The notes: generated by a model from the letters alone, not told the origin. A stretch of DNA of 64,000 nt from an uncultured Lachnospiraceae bacterium (GCA_900542015.1 UQLY01000005.1:149146-213145), one strand, 5' to 3'. Positions 46,681 to 56,403 are shown, counted from the stretch's first letter. Numbers and translations are program-made.

Positions 46681-47964
46681 ATGAGTAAAAAATTTGTGGC
46701 ATGTATTTATTTGTCTGAAAAAAAAGCCGTGAAAGGGTTGAGCGATACAACGATTCTTTCTATGAATCCGGTTTCTCTCGCCATGGAATACGCGGACGCC
46801 GAAGCCGATGCGCTGATCGTTTTTGATTTGTCTTATAACGACGCGACCCATGAAGAAGCGATTTTAATCATGAAGCAGATCGCGGAGAGCGTCAGCATTC
46901 CGGTTTATGGCGCGGGCAATATCAAACGGATGGAGGACGTCAAGAAGATTCTCTACGCAGGCTGTAAAAAAGCGATCTTAAACTTAAATAAACCTGCGGC
47001 TTTTGAAATACTGGAAGAGGTTTCCAAAAAATTCGGAAGAGAAAAAATCGGCGCTTCCTTCTCATCGGTCAATCAGTTGTTAGCTGACCCGGGCGCTTTG
47101 GAAGAATATGCGGATGAGCTTTTCTGCCTGAATGAGCATGAGATCCGGGAGGCAATGAGGATAAACGGTATGCCGATCGTCGCCATGCTGCCGGAGATTT
47201 CTCTGGACAGAATGCTTTCTTTGCTGGAAAACCCGAAGATAAGCGGCATTTCCGGCGCGTTGGTCAACGAAAACCTGAAGGAACTGGCTTCCATTAAGGA
47301 AATCGCGGCGCAAAGAGGCATTGACGTACATATTTTCAAGCCGCAGATGCCCTTTGGCGAATTGAAAACAGGTCCCGACGGTCTGGTTCCCGTTGTGGTA
47401 CAGGATTACCAATCGGGACAGGTATTGATGGTTGCCTATATGAACGAAGAGGCATACAACAAAACCTGCCGTACCGGCAAGATGACTTATTACAGCCGCA
47501 GCCGTCAGGAATTGTGGGTAAAAGGCATGACCAGCGGTCATTTCCAATATGTCAAAAGCCTGAGCATAGACTGTGACAACGATACCCTTCTTGCCAAGGT
47601 AAAACAGATCGGCGCGGCGTGTCACACCGGCAATTACAGTTGTTTTTACCGCGATCTGATTCCCATGGAGGAAGAGGACGTCGAAAATCCCCTTACCGTT
47701 TTTGAAAACGTAACCAATATTATCAAAGACAGAAAGCTGCATCCGAAGGAAGGCTCTTATACCAATTATCTGTTCGATAAGGGCATTGATAAAATCCTGA
47801 AAAAGCTGGGCGAAGAAGCGACGGAAATCGTCATTGCCGCTAAAAATCCAAATCCCGAAGAAATTAAGTATGAAATTTCCGATTTCCTGTACCATATGAT
47901 GGTATTGATGGTGGAAAAAGGCGTTACCTGGGAAGACATCACAAGCGATCTGGCAAAACGCTGA
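46681..47964 (+). CDS. hisIE: HisIE with an N-terminal degenerate HisA/HisF-like barrel
   Basis: 427 residues in three parts. Residues about 1-215 resemble a HisA/HisF (beta/alpha)8 barrel in layout ([33 protein letters not shown]) but the catalytic Asp of the first strand (LDV) reads IYLS and the second is in a changed loop (FSSVNQL), so it is likely inactive. About 225-330 is PR-AMP cyclohydrolase ([34 protein letters not shown]), and about 335-427 is PR-ATP pyrophosphatase ([28 protein letters not shown]). It does steps two and three of the pathway. True hisA, hisF and hisH are not in the window. Confidence 0.88.
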   Translation: MSKKFVACIYLSEKKAVKGLSDTTILSMNPVSLAMEYADAEADALIVFDLSYNDATHEEAILIMKQIAESVSIPVYGAGNIKRMEDVKKILYAGCKKAILNLNKPAAFEILEEVSKKFGREKIGASFSSVNQLLADPGALEEYADELFCLNEHEIREAMRINGMPIVAMLPEISLDRMLSLLENPKISGISGALVNENLKELASIKEIAAQRGIDVHIFKPQMPFGELKTGPDGLVPVVVQDYQSGQVLMVAYMNEEAYNKTCRTGKMTYYSRSRQELWVKGMTSGHFQYVKSLSIDCDNDTLLAKVKQIGAACHTGNYSCFYRDLIPMEEEDVENPLTVFENVTNIIKDRKLHPKEGSYTNYLFDKGIDKILKKLGEEATEIVIAAKNPNPEEIKYEISDFLYHMMVLMVEKGVTWEDITSDLAKR

Positions 47965-47974
47965 GGGGCGGCTG

Positions 47975-48829
47975 ATGAATATGGGGAAGAATTTATGGAA
48001 AATTAAAAAACTGTTGCCGATTTTCGTCTGTATTTTCTGCCTGATGGGATGTCAGGGCGCCTCCCATGAGGACCGTGCAAAGGAAGAGACCGGACAGGAG
48101 ACAGCACAGCAGGAAACCACGCAGCAGGAGGTTGCACAGGAAGAAGCCGCACAGCAGGAAACTACAGAAATGCCGCAGCCGGATTCTACAGAAACCGCCG
48201 GGGAAATTCATGTTCCTTCCAAAGAAGAGGTCCTTGCCATGCGGGAGCTTGTATTGGAAGGAATGTCGGACGAGGAGACAGAAAGGCTGACCGAAAATAT
48301 TAAAATCGCCAATCTGCGTCTGGAAACCGCGTATTTAAACGATCATATTTTTGATAAGCTGTCAGATCCGGACAGTTTATACTGGAATTATTTTGATCAA
48401 AAGGGAGATATCCAAACAGGCTGGACCTATGACGGAAGCCCTGCCGATATGAGGGCGATTATGCGGGACGAGGGACTTTCTCAAGATGAATTTTATGAAA
48501 GGTACGGCGAGCCGGTAATTGTATATAACCGATTTGATGCCGATAATTTCATAGAACTGATACAGGATATGCAGCAATCGGTTCAAAATGAAATGCTGAT
48601 TGCAGACCTGCAGCAGTTGATAGATTTGACCGAGTTAGCGGCAGAAACCCACGAAATGGAGTATGCAAACGAAATTTATAAAATCCTGCATGATTTAGAT
48701 TATTTCCTACTTCGATACGGCATGGAAGACGTGGGAAAATATACTCAGGACAAAGGCGTGGTAGCAAGGTATTATGGTGTGCTGATTGTTTACGGGGCGG
48801 CTCCTTATACAGACACAGCCGGACAATGA
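47975..48829 (+). CDS. lipoprotein of unknown function
   Basis: 284 residues. Signal peptide with lipobox LMGC near residue 26, then a low-complexity Gln/Glu/Thr repeat (QETAQQETTQQE units, about residues 38-68), then an acidic helical domain (about 78-284). The repeats are codon-level near-duplications. Probably anchored on the outer face of the membrane. GAGGGGCGG precedes ATG 47975. It follows hisIE by 10 bases but need not be functionally linked. Confidence 0.82.
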   Translation: MNMGKNLWKIKKLLPIFVCIFCLMGCQGASHEDRAKEETGQETAQQETTQQEVAQEEAAQQETTEMPQPDSTETAGEIHVPSKEEVLAMRELVLEGMSDEETERLTENIKIANLRLETAYLNDHIFDKLSDPDSLYWNYFDQKGDIQTGWTYDGSPADMRAIMRDEGLSQDEFYERYGEPVIVYNRFDADNFIELIQDMQQSVQNEMLIADLQQLIDLTELAAETHEMEYANEIYKILHDLDYFLLRYGMEDVGKYTQDKGVVARYYGVLIVYGAAPYTDTAGQ

Positions 48830-48924
48830 TGCCATGTGCATCCGCCATCCCGTTCGCATAAGTTGCGTACAACCCGCATACTATGTTTAAAAAGCGAAGC
48901 TATTTTAAGCGCAGGTGACGGATC

Positions 48925-49296
48925 ATGAGCAGGGTTTTAAGCAGAGATGAAAAATTGGAGCAGATTATGCGTCTGCGGGAGTATCAGAAAAATAATACAA
49001 GCCAGGTCAACACCATGGCGGGAATCGTTTCTCCGAACACTTCTTACAAAGAGGAAGATATGCAGAATCAGGACCAGACAGGCATTCCGAATAAAGTTTA
49101 CGGAAAGCTGCGTCTGGTCTTAAGTATTTTGTTATTCGGGATTCTTTTCCTGTATCATGTTGCCATGGAACCCGAGGACGGTACGTTTATCAAAAATCTG
49201 CAGGCGGCAGTCCGGACAGATTATTCCGATCAGGTCATTGATTTTGTGGAAGATTTCACTTATACTTTAGATTATGAGAAAACTGGCATTAACTGA
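48925..49296 (+). CDS. single-TM hypothetical protein, 123 aa
   Basis: A short charged N-terminal part (MSRVLSRDEKLEQIMRLREYQKN), a polar linker, one membrane helix (about 63-82, LVLSILLFGILFLYHVAM) and an acidic outside tail. No family recognised. Its last 23 bases overlap the radical SAM gene, so expression is coupled. The 95 bases upstream show no clear gene or promoter. Confidence 0.72.
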   Translation: MSRVLSRDEKLEQIMRLREYQKNNTSQVNTMAGIVSPNTSYKEEDMQNQDQTGIPNKVYGKLRLVLSILLFGILFLYHVAMEPEDGTFIKNLQAAVRTDYSDQVIDFVEDFTYTLDYEKTGIN

Positions 49297-51160
49297 TGAA
49301 ATTTTATTAAAGATTGATAAACCCGCCCGTTATATCGGCGGCGAGGTAAATTCCATTATGAAGGACAGAGAGCGCGTGGATATTCGTTTTGCCATGTGCT
49401 TTCCTGACGTTTACGAGATTGGTATGTCCCATCTGGGCATTCAGATTATCTACGATATGCTCAATCAGTTTGAAGATACCTGGTGTGAACGGGTATATTC
49501 TCCGTGGATGGATCTGGATGAGATTATGAGAAAGGAAGGTATTTTGCTGTTTGCGCTGGAATCCCAGGAACCGGTTAAGGATTTTGATTTTCTGGGCATT
49601 ACCCTGCAATACGAGATGTGCTATACCAATATTTTACAGGTTTTGGATTTATCGGGAATCCCGATTTTTGCAAAGGAACGTACATGGGATGATCCCATTG
49701 TCATAGGCGGCGGTCCCTGTTCCTACAATCCGGAGCCCCTTGCGCCCTTTTTCGATCTGTTTTATATCGGAGAGGGGGAGACGCAGTACCGCGCTTTGCT
49801 GGATTTGTATAAGGAATACCGCGACGCGGGCAACAGCCGCCGGGATTTTTTGATTGCAGCGGGTAAACTGCCCGGCATTTATGCGCCGGCGTTTTATGAG
49901 ACGATTTATAGGGAAGACGGGACCATTGCGGACTTTTATCCGACGGAGGACGGGCTCCCGAAAGAAATCATGAAAGAAATGGTAACGGATGTAAGCGACA
50001 CTTATTATCCGAAGAAACCGGTTGTTCCTTTTATCAAGGTTACCCAGGACCGCGTCGTACTGGAAATTCAACGGGGCTGTATCCGCGGCTGCCGTTTTTG
50101 TCAGGCGGGGCAACTGTACCGCCCGGTCAGGGAGCGTTCCCTGGAATTTTTAAAAGAATATGCCCTGGAAATGCTCAGGTCAACAGGACATGAGGAAATT
50201 TCTTTAAGCTCCCTAAGCTCCAGCGATTTTTCAAAGCTGCCGGAATTTATGGATTATCTGATTGATATCTGTAAGGAACGCCATGTGAATATTTCCCTGC
50301 CGTCGCTGCGAATCGACGCCTTTTCTTTAGACGTGATGAGTAAGGTGCAGGATGTGAAAAAGAGCAGTCTGACGTTTGCTCCTGAAGCGGGCACCCAGAG
50401 AATGCGGAACGTTATCAACAAGGGATTGACCGAAGAAGTCATTTTGAACGGCGCCAAACTTGCCTTTGAAGGCGGCTGGAACAAGGTGAAACTGTATTTT
50501 ATGCTGGGGCTTCCCACCGAAACGGAGGAGGACGTCAAAGGCATTGCAGTTCTTGCTAATGAAATCGCCAAATTATATTATGATACCGTGCCGAAGGAGA
50601 AAAGAAACGGAAAAGTACAGATTACCGCAAGCACGTCTTTTTTTATCCCGAAACCCTTTACCCCTTTGCAATGGGCTCCCATGTGCACAAAGGAACAGTT
50701 TCTGGATAAGGCGCATACGGTAAAAACCGCCGTGTTGGAGCAGTTGAATCAAAAGAGCATTAAATATAACTGGCATGAGGCGGATGTCTCCGTTTTGGAG
50801 GGGATTCTTGCCCGCGGCGACAGAAGGATCGCCGATGTGATTTATCTTGCCTACCAAAAGGGATGTATCTACGACGCATGGGGAGAATATTACAAACATG
50901 ACGTATGGATGGAATGTTTCCGGGAATGCGGATTGGATACGGCATTCTATACCACCAGGGAAAGAAGTCTGGATGAAAAGTTCCCGTGGGATTTTATCAG
51001 CTGCGGCGTAACCAAAGAATTTCTGAAACGGGAATGGCAGCGCGCGTTAAAAGAAGAAGTCACGCCCAACTGTAAGATGGCGTGCCAGGGCTGCGGCGCG
51101 GCGCGCTTTGGGACAGGCATCTGCTTTGAAGAAAGAGGTTTGCATGAAGTACAGAATTAA
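49274..51160 (+). CDS. TIGR03960 family B12-binding-like radical SAM protein
   Basis: 628 residues. N-terminal cobalamin-binding-like fold (FPDVYEIGMSHLGIQIIYDML), radical SAM motif CIRGCRFC at about 273-280 (Cx3Cx2C), TFAPEAGTQRMRNVINKG, and a C-terminal Cys pair CQGCGA. The TIGR03960 proteins act with the DUF2344 protein encoded next, of unknown reaction. The order rSAM, DUF2344, RNase G, rplU is common in Clostridia. Confidence 0.9.
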   Translation: MRKLALTDEILLKIDKPARYIGGEVNSIMKDRERVDIRFAMCFPDVYEIGMSHLGIQIIYDMLNQFEDTWCERVYSPWMDLDEIMRKEGILLFALESQEPVKDFDFLGITLQYEMCYTNILQVLDLSGIPIFAKERTWDDPIVIGGGPCSYNPEPLAPFFDLFYIGEGETQYRALLDLYKEYRDAGNSRRDFLIAAGKLPGIYAPAFYETIYREDGTIADFYPTEDGLPKEIMKEMVTDVSDTYYPKKPVVPFIKVTQDRVVLEIQRGCIRGCRFCQAGQLYRPVRERSLEFLKEYALEMLRSTGHEEISLSSLSSSDFSKLPEFMDYLIDICKERHVNISLPSLRIDAFSLDVMSKVQDVKKSSLTFAPEAGTQRMRNVINKGLTEEVILNGAKLAFEGGWNKVKLYFMLGLPTETEEDVKGIAVLANEIAKLYYDTVPKEKRNGKVQITASTSFFIPKPFTPLQWAPMCTKEQFLDKAHTVKTAVLEQLNQKSIKYNWHEADVSVLEGILARGDRRIADVIYLAYQKGCIYDAWGEYYKHDVWMECFRECGLDTAFYTTRERSLDEKFPWDFISCGVTKEFLKREWQRALKEEVTPNCKMACQGCGAARFGTGICFEERGLHEVQN

Positions 51161-51872
51161 ATTTTCCAAATACAGCTCCATGATTTTTATCGGTCACCTG
51201 GATATGATGCGTTATTTCCAGAAGGCGATCCGCAGGGCGGAGATTCCCATCGCTTATACAACGGGTTTCAGCCCCCACCAGATCATGTCCTTTGCCGCGC
51301 CCCTCGGAGTGGGATTATACAGCAACGGCGAGTATCTGGATATTGAGCTGACCGAAGAAATGCCTACGGAGCAGATGAAACGGCAGCTAAACGGGACAAT
51401 GGCGGAGGGCGTCACGATTCTTTCCGTCAAGGCGCTGCCTGAAAACGCGACAAACGCCATGGCAAGCGTAGCGGCGGCGGGATATACGGTCAGGCTCCGA
51501 CCGGGACATGAGCCCGCCGTTTTCGACTCCGAATCCGGCGAAGCGCGTGCAGCGTTTGCGTTTGGAGAAAAGTTTGATGCGTTTATGGCGCAGGAAGAAA
51601 TTCCCTACGAAAAAGAAACCAAGAAAAGCACCAGGTTATTGAATCTGAAAGAAAGCATTTATGATTATAAAGTCTGCGAGGGTTCCGTTTACCTTTTGGT
51701 AGACGCCAGCAGCAGCGGCAATATCAAGCCCGGGGTGGTCATGGAGGCTTATTACGGCTTTTGCGGGATTTCGCCGGGTGAATTTGATTTTATCATTACC
51801 AGGGAGGAAACCTATACCCGCGGCGAAGACGGAGCGCTGATTCCCCTGGACGCTGTGGGAAAGGATATCTGA
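51144..51872 (+). CDS. DUF2344/TIGR03936 radical SAM-associated protein
   Basis: 242 residues: YRIKFSKYSSMIFIGHLDMMRYFQKAIRRAEIP in the N-terminal 40 residues is diagnostic of the family, followed by TTGFSPHQIMSFAAPLGVG. The partner of the upstream radical SAM protein (fused to it in some bacteria). ATG 51144, with AGAGG upstream, overlaps the rSAM gene by 17 bases. Confidence 0.9.
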   Translation: MKYRIKFSKYSSMIFIGHLDMMRYFQKAIRRAEIPIAYTTGFSPHQIMSFAAPLGVGLYSNGEYLDIELTEEMPTEQMKRQLNGTMAEGVTILSVKALPENATNAMASVAAAGYTVRLRPGHEPAVFDSESGEARAAFAFGEKFDAFMAQEEIPYEKETKKSTRLLNLKESIYDYKVCEGSVYLLVDASSSGNIKPGVVMEAYYGFCGISPGEFDFIITREETYTRGEDGALIPLDAVGKDI

Positions 51873-51876
51873 TACC

Positions 51877-53055
51877 ATGGATCAAACGGTTATTTTTACC
51901 GATGTGGAAAAGAAGAGAGGCTTTTTTTCCATCGTGGACGAAAAACTTCATCTGGCGGCTTTCGACACAAGCCAAAGCCGGGACATGAATAAAATATTTG
52001 TGGGAAAGATCAGCAATATTCTGCCCAATTTAAAAGCGGCGTTTGTAGAGTATCAAAAGGGCGTCTTTGGATTTTTGCCTTTGACAAAGGAAGAGCTTGC
52101 CGTTTACCGCTGCGAAATGCAGCTTCCGGTACAAATCGTAAAGGATGCGGTTAAAACCAAGGAAGCGGTACTGTCTGCGGAATTATCCTTAGCGGGCGTT
52201 TACTGTATCCTGACAAGCAAACCGGGCGGCGTTGTCTGTTCCAAAAAGCTGCCGGCTTTTGCAAAAGAAGCGCTTTATAAGCTCTGTTTACCTTTAGTCC
52301 CGGGGGAGATATCCTGCATTATCAGGACCAATGCGGCTTCGCTGGAGCCCGAGGATTACCCCCTGCTTACCGGAGAAATCAGCCGTTTGCGGCAGGAACT
52401 TGAGAAACTGTTAAAAAACGCCCGCAGCAGAACCGTTTATTCCATGCTCTATGACGGTCCGTCCTTTGTAGAGACGCAGACGGCAAAAGTAGATCTGCAA
52501 AACGTAACCAAACTGGTAACGGACAGCCGGGAAGAATTTGACTATTTAAGTCAACATCTGCCCCAAAAACTGGTTCCGGCATTGCAGTTGTATGAGGATG
52601 CGGATTTTCCCCTTCCGGCGCTTTACGGGCTGCGGGCAAAGCTTCATGAAACCGTCAGCAGGACGGTCTGGCTGAAATCCGGCGGTTATCTGGTTATCGA
52701 ACCTACGGAAGCGCTGACCGTCATTGACGTTAATTCCGGCAAAAATATCAAAAAAATGAGTAAAAAAGAGCTTTGCCTGCTGACGAACAAAGAGGCGGCG
52801 CAGATCATACCTTATATTCTGACCTCCCGCAATCTGACCGGAATTATCATCGTGGATTTTATTAACAACCATTCCCAGGCGGAAGACGCCGAGCTGTTAA
52901 AGCAGCTTCGGAGCAATCTGAAATCGGATTATGTCAAAACGGATGTGGTGGATATGACGCCGTTAGGTCTGGTGGAAATCACAAGACAAAAAAGAGATAT
53001 CCCTTTTAAAGATCAGTTATGCGAGGTAGGACTATATGAAACTTTTAAATATTGA
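51877..53055 (+). CDS. ribonuclease E/G family protein, C-terminally short
   Basis: 392 residues. An S1-like region near residues 37-72 (KIFVGKISNILPNLKAAFVEYQ), an RNase H-like domain, and the DNase I-like catalytic core with Asp in TVIDVNSGK (about 283) and IIIVDFINN (about 327). It ends in LCEVGLYETFKY, just where RNase E/G has the zinc-link CPxC, so the link and small domain are absent. It still has the two catalytic Asp. rRNA or mRNA 5'-end processing is the family role. The 3' end overlaps the NUDIX gene by 20 bases. Confidence 0.85.
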   Translation: MDQTVIFTDVEKKRGFFSIVDEKLHLAAFDTSQSRDMNKIFVGKISNILPNLKAAFVEYQKGVFGFLPLTKEELAVYRCEMQLPVQIVKDAVKTKEAVLSAELSLAGVYCILTSKPGGVVCSKKLPAFAKEALYKLCLPLVPGEISCIIRTNAASLEPEDYPLLTGEISRLRQELEKLLKNARSRTVYSMLYDGPSFVETQTAKVDLQNVTKLVTDSREEFDYLSQHLPQKLVPALQLYEDADFPLPALYGLRAKLHETVSRTVWLKSGGYLVIEPTEALTVIDVNSGKNIKKMSKKELCLLTNKEAAQIIPYILTSRNLTGIIIVDFINNHSQAEDAELLKQLRSNLKSDYVKTDVVDMTPLGLVEITRQKRDIPFKDQLCEVGLYETFKY

Positions 53056-53605
53056 AAAGGTCAGAGACGGCAAGTACCTGAAAAATTATGAACTGACCTA
53101 TCTGAATAAGGCAGGAAAAGAGAAAAAATACGAAATTGTCAGCCGCAGCGAAATTCCCGATAAGGAAAGCCTGGGAACGTCGGTCAGCGGCATTTCCATG
53201 GTCGTGCTCTGCGATCATAAGCTGTTGCTTTTAAAGGAATTTCGCATGGGCATCAACCGCACCATCTATAATCTCTGCGCCGGGCTGTTGGAGCCGGGAG
53301 AGGCCATAGAGGACTGCGCCAGACGGGAACTGTACGAAGAAACGGGACTGCGCCTTAGGCGGATTATTGATATTCTGCCGCCTTCCTTTGCGGCGGTGGC
53401 AATCTCCGATATTCAGACGCAGATCGTACTTGTGGAGGCGGAAGGCGTTTTTTCAGACCATACCTCCGATAATGAACAGATTCAGGCGCAGTTTTATTCC
53501 CGGGAAGAATGTAAAGAGCTGTTAAAGACGGCTGAATTTTCTTCCAGAAGCCAGCTTATCGCCTATTTCTTTACAAAAAATGCCTTTTCAGGGCTTGACA
53601 ATTAG
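53036..53605 (+). CDS. NUDIX hydrolase, ADP-ribose pyrophosphatase-like
   Basis: 189 residues. Nudix box near 83-105 (GLLEPGEAIEDCARRELYEE then TGL), preceded by SGISMVVLCDHKLLLLKEFR and the R-N-L-C-A-G strand typical of ADP-ribose or GDP-mannose hydrolases (NUDT5-like). Substrate unproven. The rplU promoter -35 lies in its last codons. Confidence 0.87.
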   Translation: MKLLNIEKVRDGKYLKNYELTYLNKAGKEKKYEIVSRSEIPDKESLGTSVSGISMVVLCDHKLLLLKEFRMGINRTIYNLCAGLLEPGEAIEDCARRELYEETGLRLRRIIDILPPSFAAVAISDIQTQIVLVEAEGVFSDHTSDNEQIQAQFYSREECKELLKTAEFSSRSQLIAYFFTKNAFSGLDN

Positions 53606-53624
53606 CGCCGGCACATGCTATTAT
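53595..53624 (+). promoter_or_regulatory. promoter of the rplU operon
   Basis: TTGACA (53595-53600), 18 bases, TATTAT (53619-53624). The -35 overlaps the NUDIX stop region. Confidence 0.65.
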
Positions 53625-53627
53625 ACT

Positions 53628-53702
53628 ACGGTATGCCGCATAACGAGGTAAAAGTGTGTCCTTTCGGACACCACCGCAGTTAGCGAGTAATCATTAGGAG
53701 GT
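53628..53702 (+). ncRNA. L21 leader (ribosomal protein autoregulation)
   Basis: The 75-base untranslated leader before rplU contains the hairpin GTGTCC-TTTC-GGACAC (53656-53671) and the flanking GCATAACGAG and GCAGTTAGCGAG elements recognised from Firmicutes L21 leader RNAs, thought to bind excess L21. Recognition is from memory of the motif, not a covariance search. Confidence 0.6.
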
Positions 53703-53707
53703 GCCTT

Positions 53708-54013
53708 ATGTACGCAATTATTGCAACAGGTGGAAAGCAGTACAAGGTTTCCGAGGGCGATGTCATCAGAGTTGAAAAATTAGATGCAGAGAACGGAAGC
53801 ACTGTAACATTTGACCAGGTTCTTGCAGTAAGTGATAACGGCTTAAAGGTCGGTTCTGACGTTGCTTCTTCTTCCGTAACAGCAACTGTTATGGAACAGG
53901 GCAGAGGCAAAAAAGTTATCGTTTACAAGTATAAGAGAAAAACAGGTTATCACAAGAAAAACGGTCATAGACAAGCATACACTCAGGTAAAAATTGAGAA
54001 AATAAATGCTTAA
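53708..54013 (+). CDS. rplU: 50S ribosomal protein L21
   Basis: 101 residues: [14 protein letters not shown] start, [15 protein letters not shown], and basic [20 protein letters not shown] binding 23S rRNA. Part of the widespread rplU-prp-rpmA-obgE cluster. TAGGAGG 7 bases upstream. Confidence 0.97.
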   Translation: MYAIIATGGKQYKVSEGDVIRVEKLDAENGSTVTFDQVLAVSDNGLKVGSDVASSSVTATVMEQGRGKKVIVYKYKRKTGYHKKNGHRQAYTQVKIEKINA

Positions 54014-54029
54014 TAGTCAGGTGGCATAA

Positions 54030-54359
54030 ATGACAGCCATAACGATGTTGTGCGATCAATCTTCCAATATAATAAAAGGGTTTGAGATCAGCGGTCACGC
54101 GGGAGCCGCCGAATACGGCAGCGATATTGTGTGCGCCTCGGTCTCAGTGCTTGCCATCAATACCCAGAACGCCATCGAGCGGTTTTGTGACGATGAATTT
54201 GAACAGTCCTCAAACGAAGAAGACGGTTCCATGAGATTTGTCATAAAGGATCTGCCCGGACATGACGCAGGTCTGCTTTTAGCTGCCGCTTACTTGGGTT
54301 TTGAAGAGATCGCCAAGGAATATGATGATTTTGTATCAATGGAAATTAAGGAGGTGTAA
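54030..54359 (+). CDS. ribosomal-processing cysteine protease Prp
   Basis: 109 residues. Catalytic His in [13 protein letters not shown] and Cys in [11 protein letters not shown], then DGSMRF. Prp removes the N-terminal extension of L27; the L27 encoded next has that extension. The gene order rplU-prp-rpmA is diagnostic. No other gene of this size in the cluster would fit. Confidence 0.92.
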   Translation: MTAITMLCDQSSNIIKGFEISGHAGAAEYGSDIVCASVSVLAINTQNAIERFCDDEFEQSSNEEDGSMRFVIKDLPGHDAGLLLAAAYLGFEEIAKEYDDFVSMEIKEV

Positions 54360-54364
54360 CACCC

Positions 54365-54649
54365 ATGTTAAAAATGAACCTTCAATTTTTCGCTCATAAA
54401 AAAGGTGTAGGTTCTACCAAAAACGGTAGAGATTCCGAATCCAAGAGATTAGGTGCGAAAAGAGCTGACGGACAGTTCGTAAAGGCCGGAAATATCTTAT
54501 ACAGACAGCGCGGAACCAAGATCCATCCCGGTGTCAATGTCGGTAAAGGCGGAGATGATACATTATTCGCTCTGGTTGACGGCGTTTTAAGATTTGAAAG
54601 AAAAGGAAGAGACAAAAAACAGGCTTCCGTTTATCCGGTAGAGGACTAA
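54365..54649 (+). CDS. rpmA: 50S ribosomal protein L27 with cleavable N-terminal extension
   Basis: 94 residues. The start [14 protein letters not shown] carries the Prp cleavage site between F9 and A10, as shown for Staphylococcus (LQFF/A); mature L27 begins [15 protein letters not shown]. Remaining core [18 protein letters not shown] is standard. GGAGGT precedes the start. Confidence 0.96.
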   Translation: MLKMNLQFFAHKKGVGSTKNGRDSESKRLGAKRADGQFVKAGNILYRQRGTKIHPGVNVGKGGDDTLFALVDGVLRFERKGRDKKQASVYPVED

Positions 54650-54663
54650 TACGAATTACCAGA

Positions 54664-54706
54664 GGGCTGCTGCATTTCATAATCAAATGCAACAGCCCCT
54701 TTTTTC
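54664..54706 (+). terminator. terminator after rpmA
   Basis: GGGCTGCTGCATTT pairs with AAATGCAACAGCCC (one mismatch), followed by six T. Confidence 0.85.
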
Positions 54707-54750
54707 ATAAGAAATCACAAACTGACACAAACTACTCATGAGGTGAGCTT

Positions 54751-56040
54751 ATGTTTGCAGATCGCGCAAAAATATATGTAAGAAGCGGCAAAGGCGGAGA
54801 CGGGCATGTTTCCTTCCGCAGAGAAAAATATGTGCCAAACGGCGGTCCTGACGGCGGAGACGGCGGCAACGGCGGAAGCGTTATTTTTGAAGTTGACGAG
54901 GGCTTAAACACCCTGACGGATTTCAGGCATATCCGCAAATATTGCGCCCAGGACGGCGAACAGGGCGGCAAACGAAACTGCCGGGGCAAAAACGGAGAGG
55001 ATATCATTATCAAGGTTCCCGAAGGCACGGTTTTAAAAGAGGAAGAAAGCGGACGCATTATTGCGGATATGTCGGGGGACAACCGCAGAATGGTACTTTT
55101 AACCGGCGGAAGGGGCGGCAACGGCAACCAGCATTACGCCACGAGCACCATGCAGGCGCCCAAGTACGCGCAGCCCGGTCAGCCCGCTAAGGAACTGAAT
55201 ATTCTCATGGAATTAAAATGTATTGCCGACGTGGGGCTGGTTGGCTTTCCCAATGTGGGAAAATCCACCCTGCTCAGCAGAGTTACCAATGCAAAACCCA
55301 AGATTGCCAATTATCATTTTACAACTTTAAATCCCCATCTGGGCGTGGTGGATATGGAGGGCGGCGGCTTTGTCATTGCGGATATCCCGGGGCTGATCGA
55401 AGGCGCTTCCCAGGGCGTCGGTCTGGGGCATGAGTTTTTAAGGCATATTGAAAGGACCCGTGTCATTATCCATATGGTCGATGTGGCGGGAACCGAAGGC
55501 AGAGACCCCATTGCGGATATTTATGCGATCAACCGGGAATTGGAAGCGTATAATGAAGAAATCGCGGCAAGACCCCAGGTGATCGCCGCGAATAAAATCG
55601 ACGCCATTTATGCGGACGGAGAGAATGACCCTGTAAAGCGTTTAAAGAACGAATTTGAGCCAAAAGGCATTCAGGTGTTCCCGATTTCGGCTGTCAGCGG
55701 AAAGGGCTTAAACGAGCTTTTATTCGCCGTAAAAGCCATGCTGAACGAAATCAACGAACCGCCTGTAATATTCCAGCCTGAATTTGTTCCCGACGAAACG
55801 CTTGCCTATTCCAACGAACCCTTTACGGTTGCCTATGACGCCGAAGAGGACGAATACGTGGTGGAAGGTCCCCGCATCGAAAGAATGCTGGGCTATACCA
55901 ATCTGGACAGCGAGAAGGGCTTTGTATTTTTCCAAAAGTTTTTAAAGGAAAACGAAATTCTGGATCAGTTGGAGGAGCTTGGCATCAAGGAAGGCGATAC
56001 CGTCCGTATGTACGGGCTGAAATTTGATTATTACAAATAA
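54751..56040 (+). CDS. obgE: GTPase ObgE/CgtA
   Basis: 429 residues. Glycine-rich Obg domain (1-158, NGGPDGGDGGNGG), G1 GFPNVGKST at about 166-174, G3 DIPGLIEG, G4 NKID, and a C-terminal OCT domain (about 350-429, ending GDTVRMYGLKFDYYK). Involved in 50S assembly and stress response. GAGGTGAG upstream. Confidence 0.96.
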   Translation: MFADRAKIYVRSGKGGDGHVSFRREKYVPNGGPDGGDGGNGGSVIFEVDEGLNTLTDFRHIRKYCAQDGEQGGKRNCRGKNGEDIIIKVPEGTVLKEEESGRIIADMSGDNRRMVLLTGGRGGNGNQHYATSTMQAPKYAQPGQPAKELNILMELKCIADVGLVGFPNVGKSTLLSRVTNAKPKIANYHFTTLNPHLGVVDMEGGGFVIADIPGLIEGASQGVGLGHEFLRHIERTRVIIHMVDVAGTEGRDPIADIYAINRELEAYNEEIAARPQVIAANKIDAIYADGENDPVKRLKNEFEPKGIQVFPISAVSGKGLNELLFAVKAMLNEINEPPVIFQPEFVPDETLAYSNEPFTVAYDAEEDEYVVEGPRIERMLGYTNLDSEKGFVFFQKFLKENEILDQLEELGIKEGDTVRMYGLKFDYYK

Positions 56041-56112
56041 AAAATACACGATGTTAAAAAAGAGAAAACGAACGCCGCATAAAACAATAAGCTGCGGCAG
56101 ATGGAGAAGAAT

Positions 56113-56403
56113 ATGACAAGTAAACAACGCGCTTATTTAAAAGGTCTTGCCATGAATATAGAACCGATTTTCCAGATCGGGAAATCCAGCCTGACGCCGG
56201 AAGTGACGGAGGCTGTCAGCGAGGCTTTTAACACAAGAGAGCTGATCAAGATCGCCGTATTGAAAAACTGTATGGACGATCCGAAGGAAATCGCGCAGAT
56301 TTTAGCGGAGCGTACCAGATCCCAGGTAGTGCAGGTTATCGGCAAAAAAATTGTTTTATATAAGGAAAGCAGGGATCACAAAAAGATCGAACTTCCCAAA
56401 TAA
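56113..56403 (+). CDS. yhbY: YhbY/CRM-domain RNA-binding protein
   Basis: 96 residues, one CRM domain: LTSKQRAYLKGLAMN near the start, IGKSSLTPEVTEAVSEAF, the loop LKNCMDDPKEIAQ and GKKIVLYKES. Associates with pre-50S. ATG 56113 after GGAG is chosen over 56101. Confidence 0.9.
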   Translation: MTSKQRAYLKGLAMNIEPIFQIGKSSLTPEVTEAVSEAFNTRELIKIAVLKNCMDDPKEIAQILAERTRSQVVQVIGKKIVLYKESRDHKKIELPK

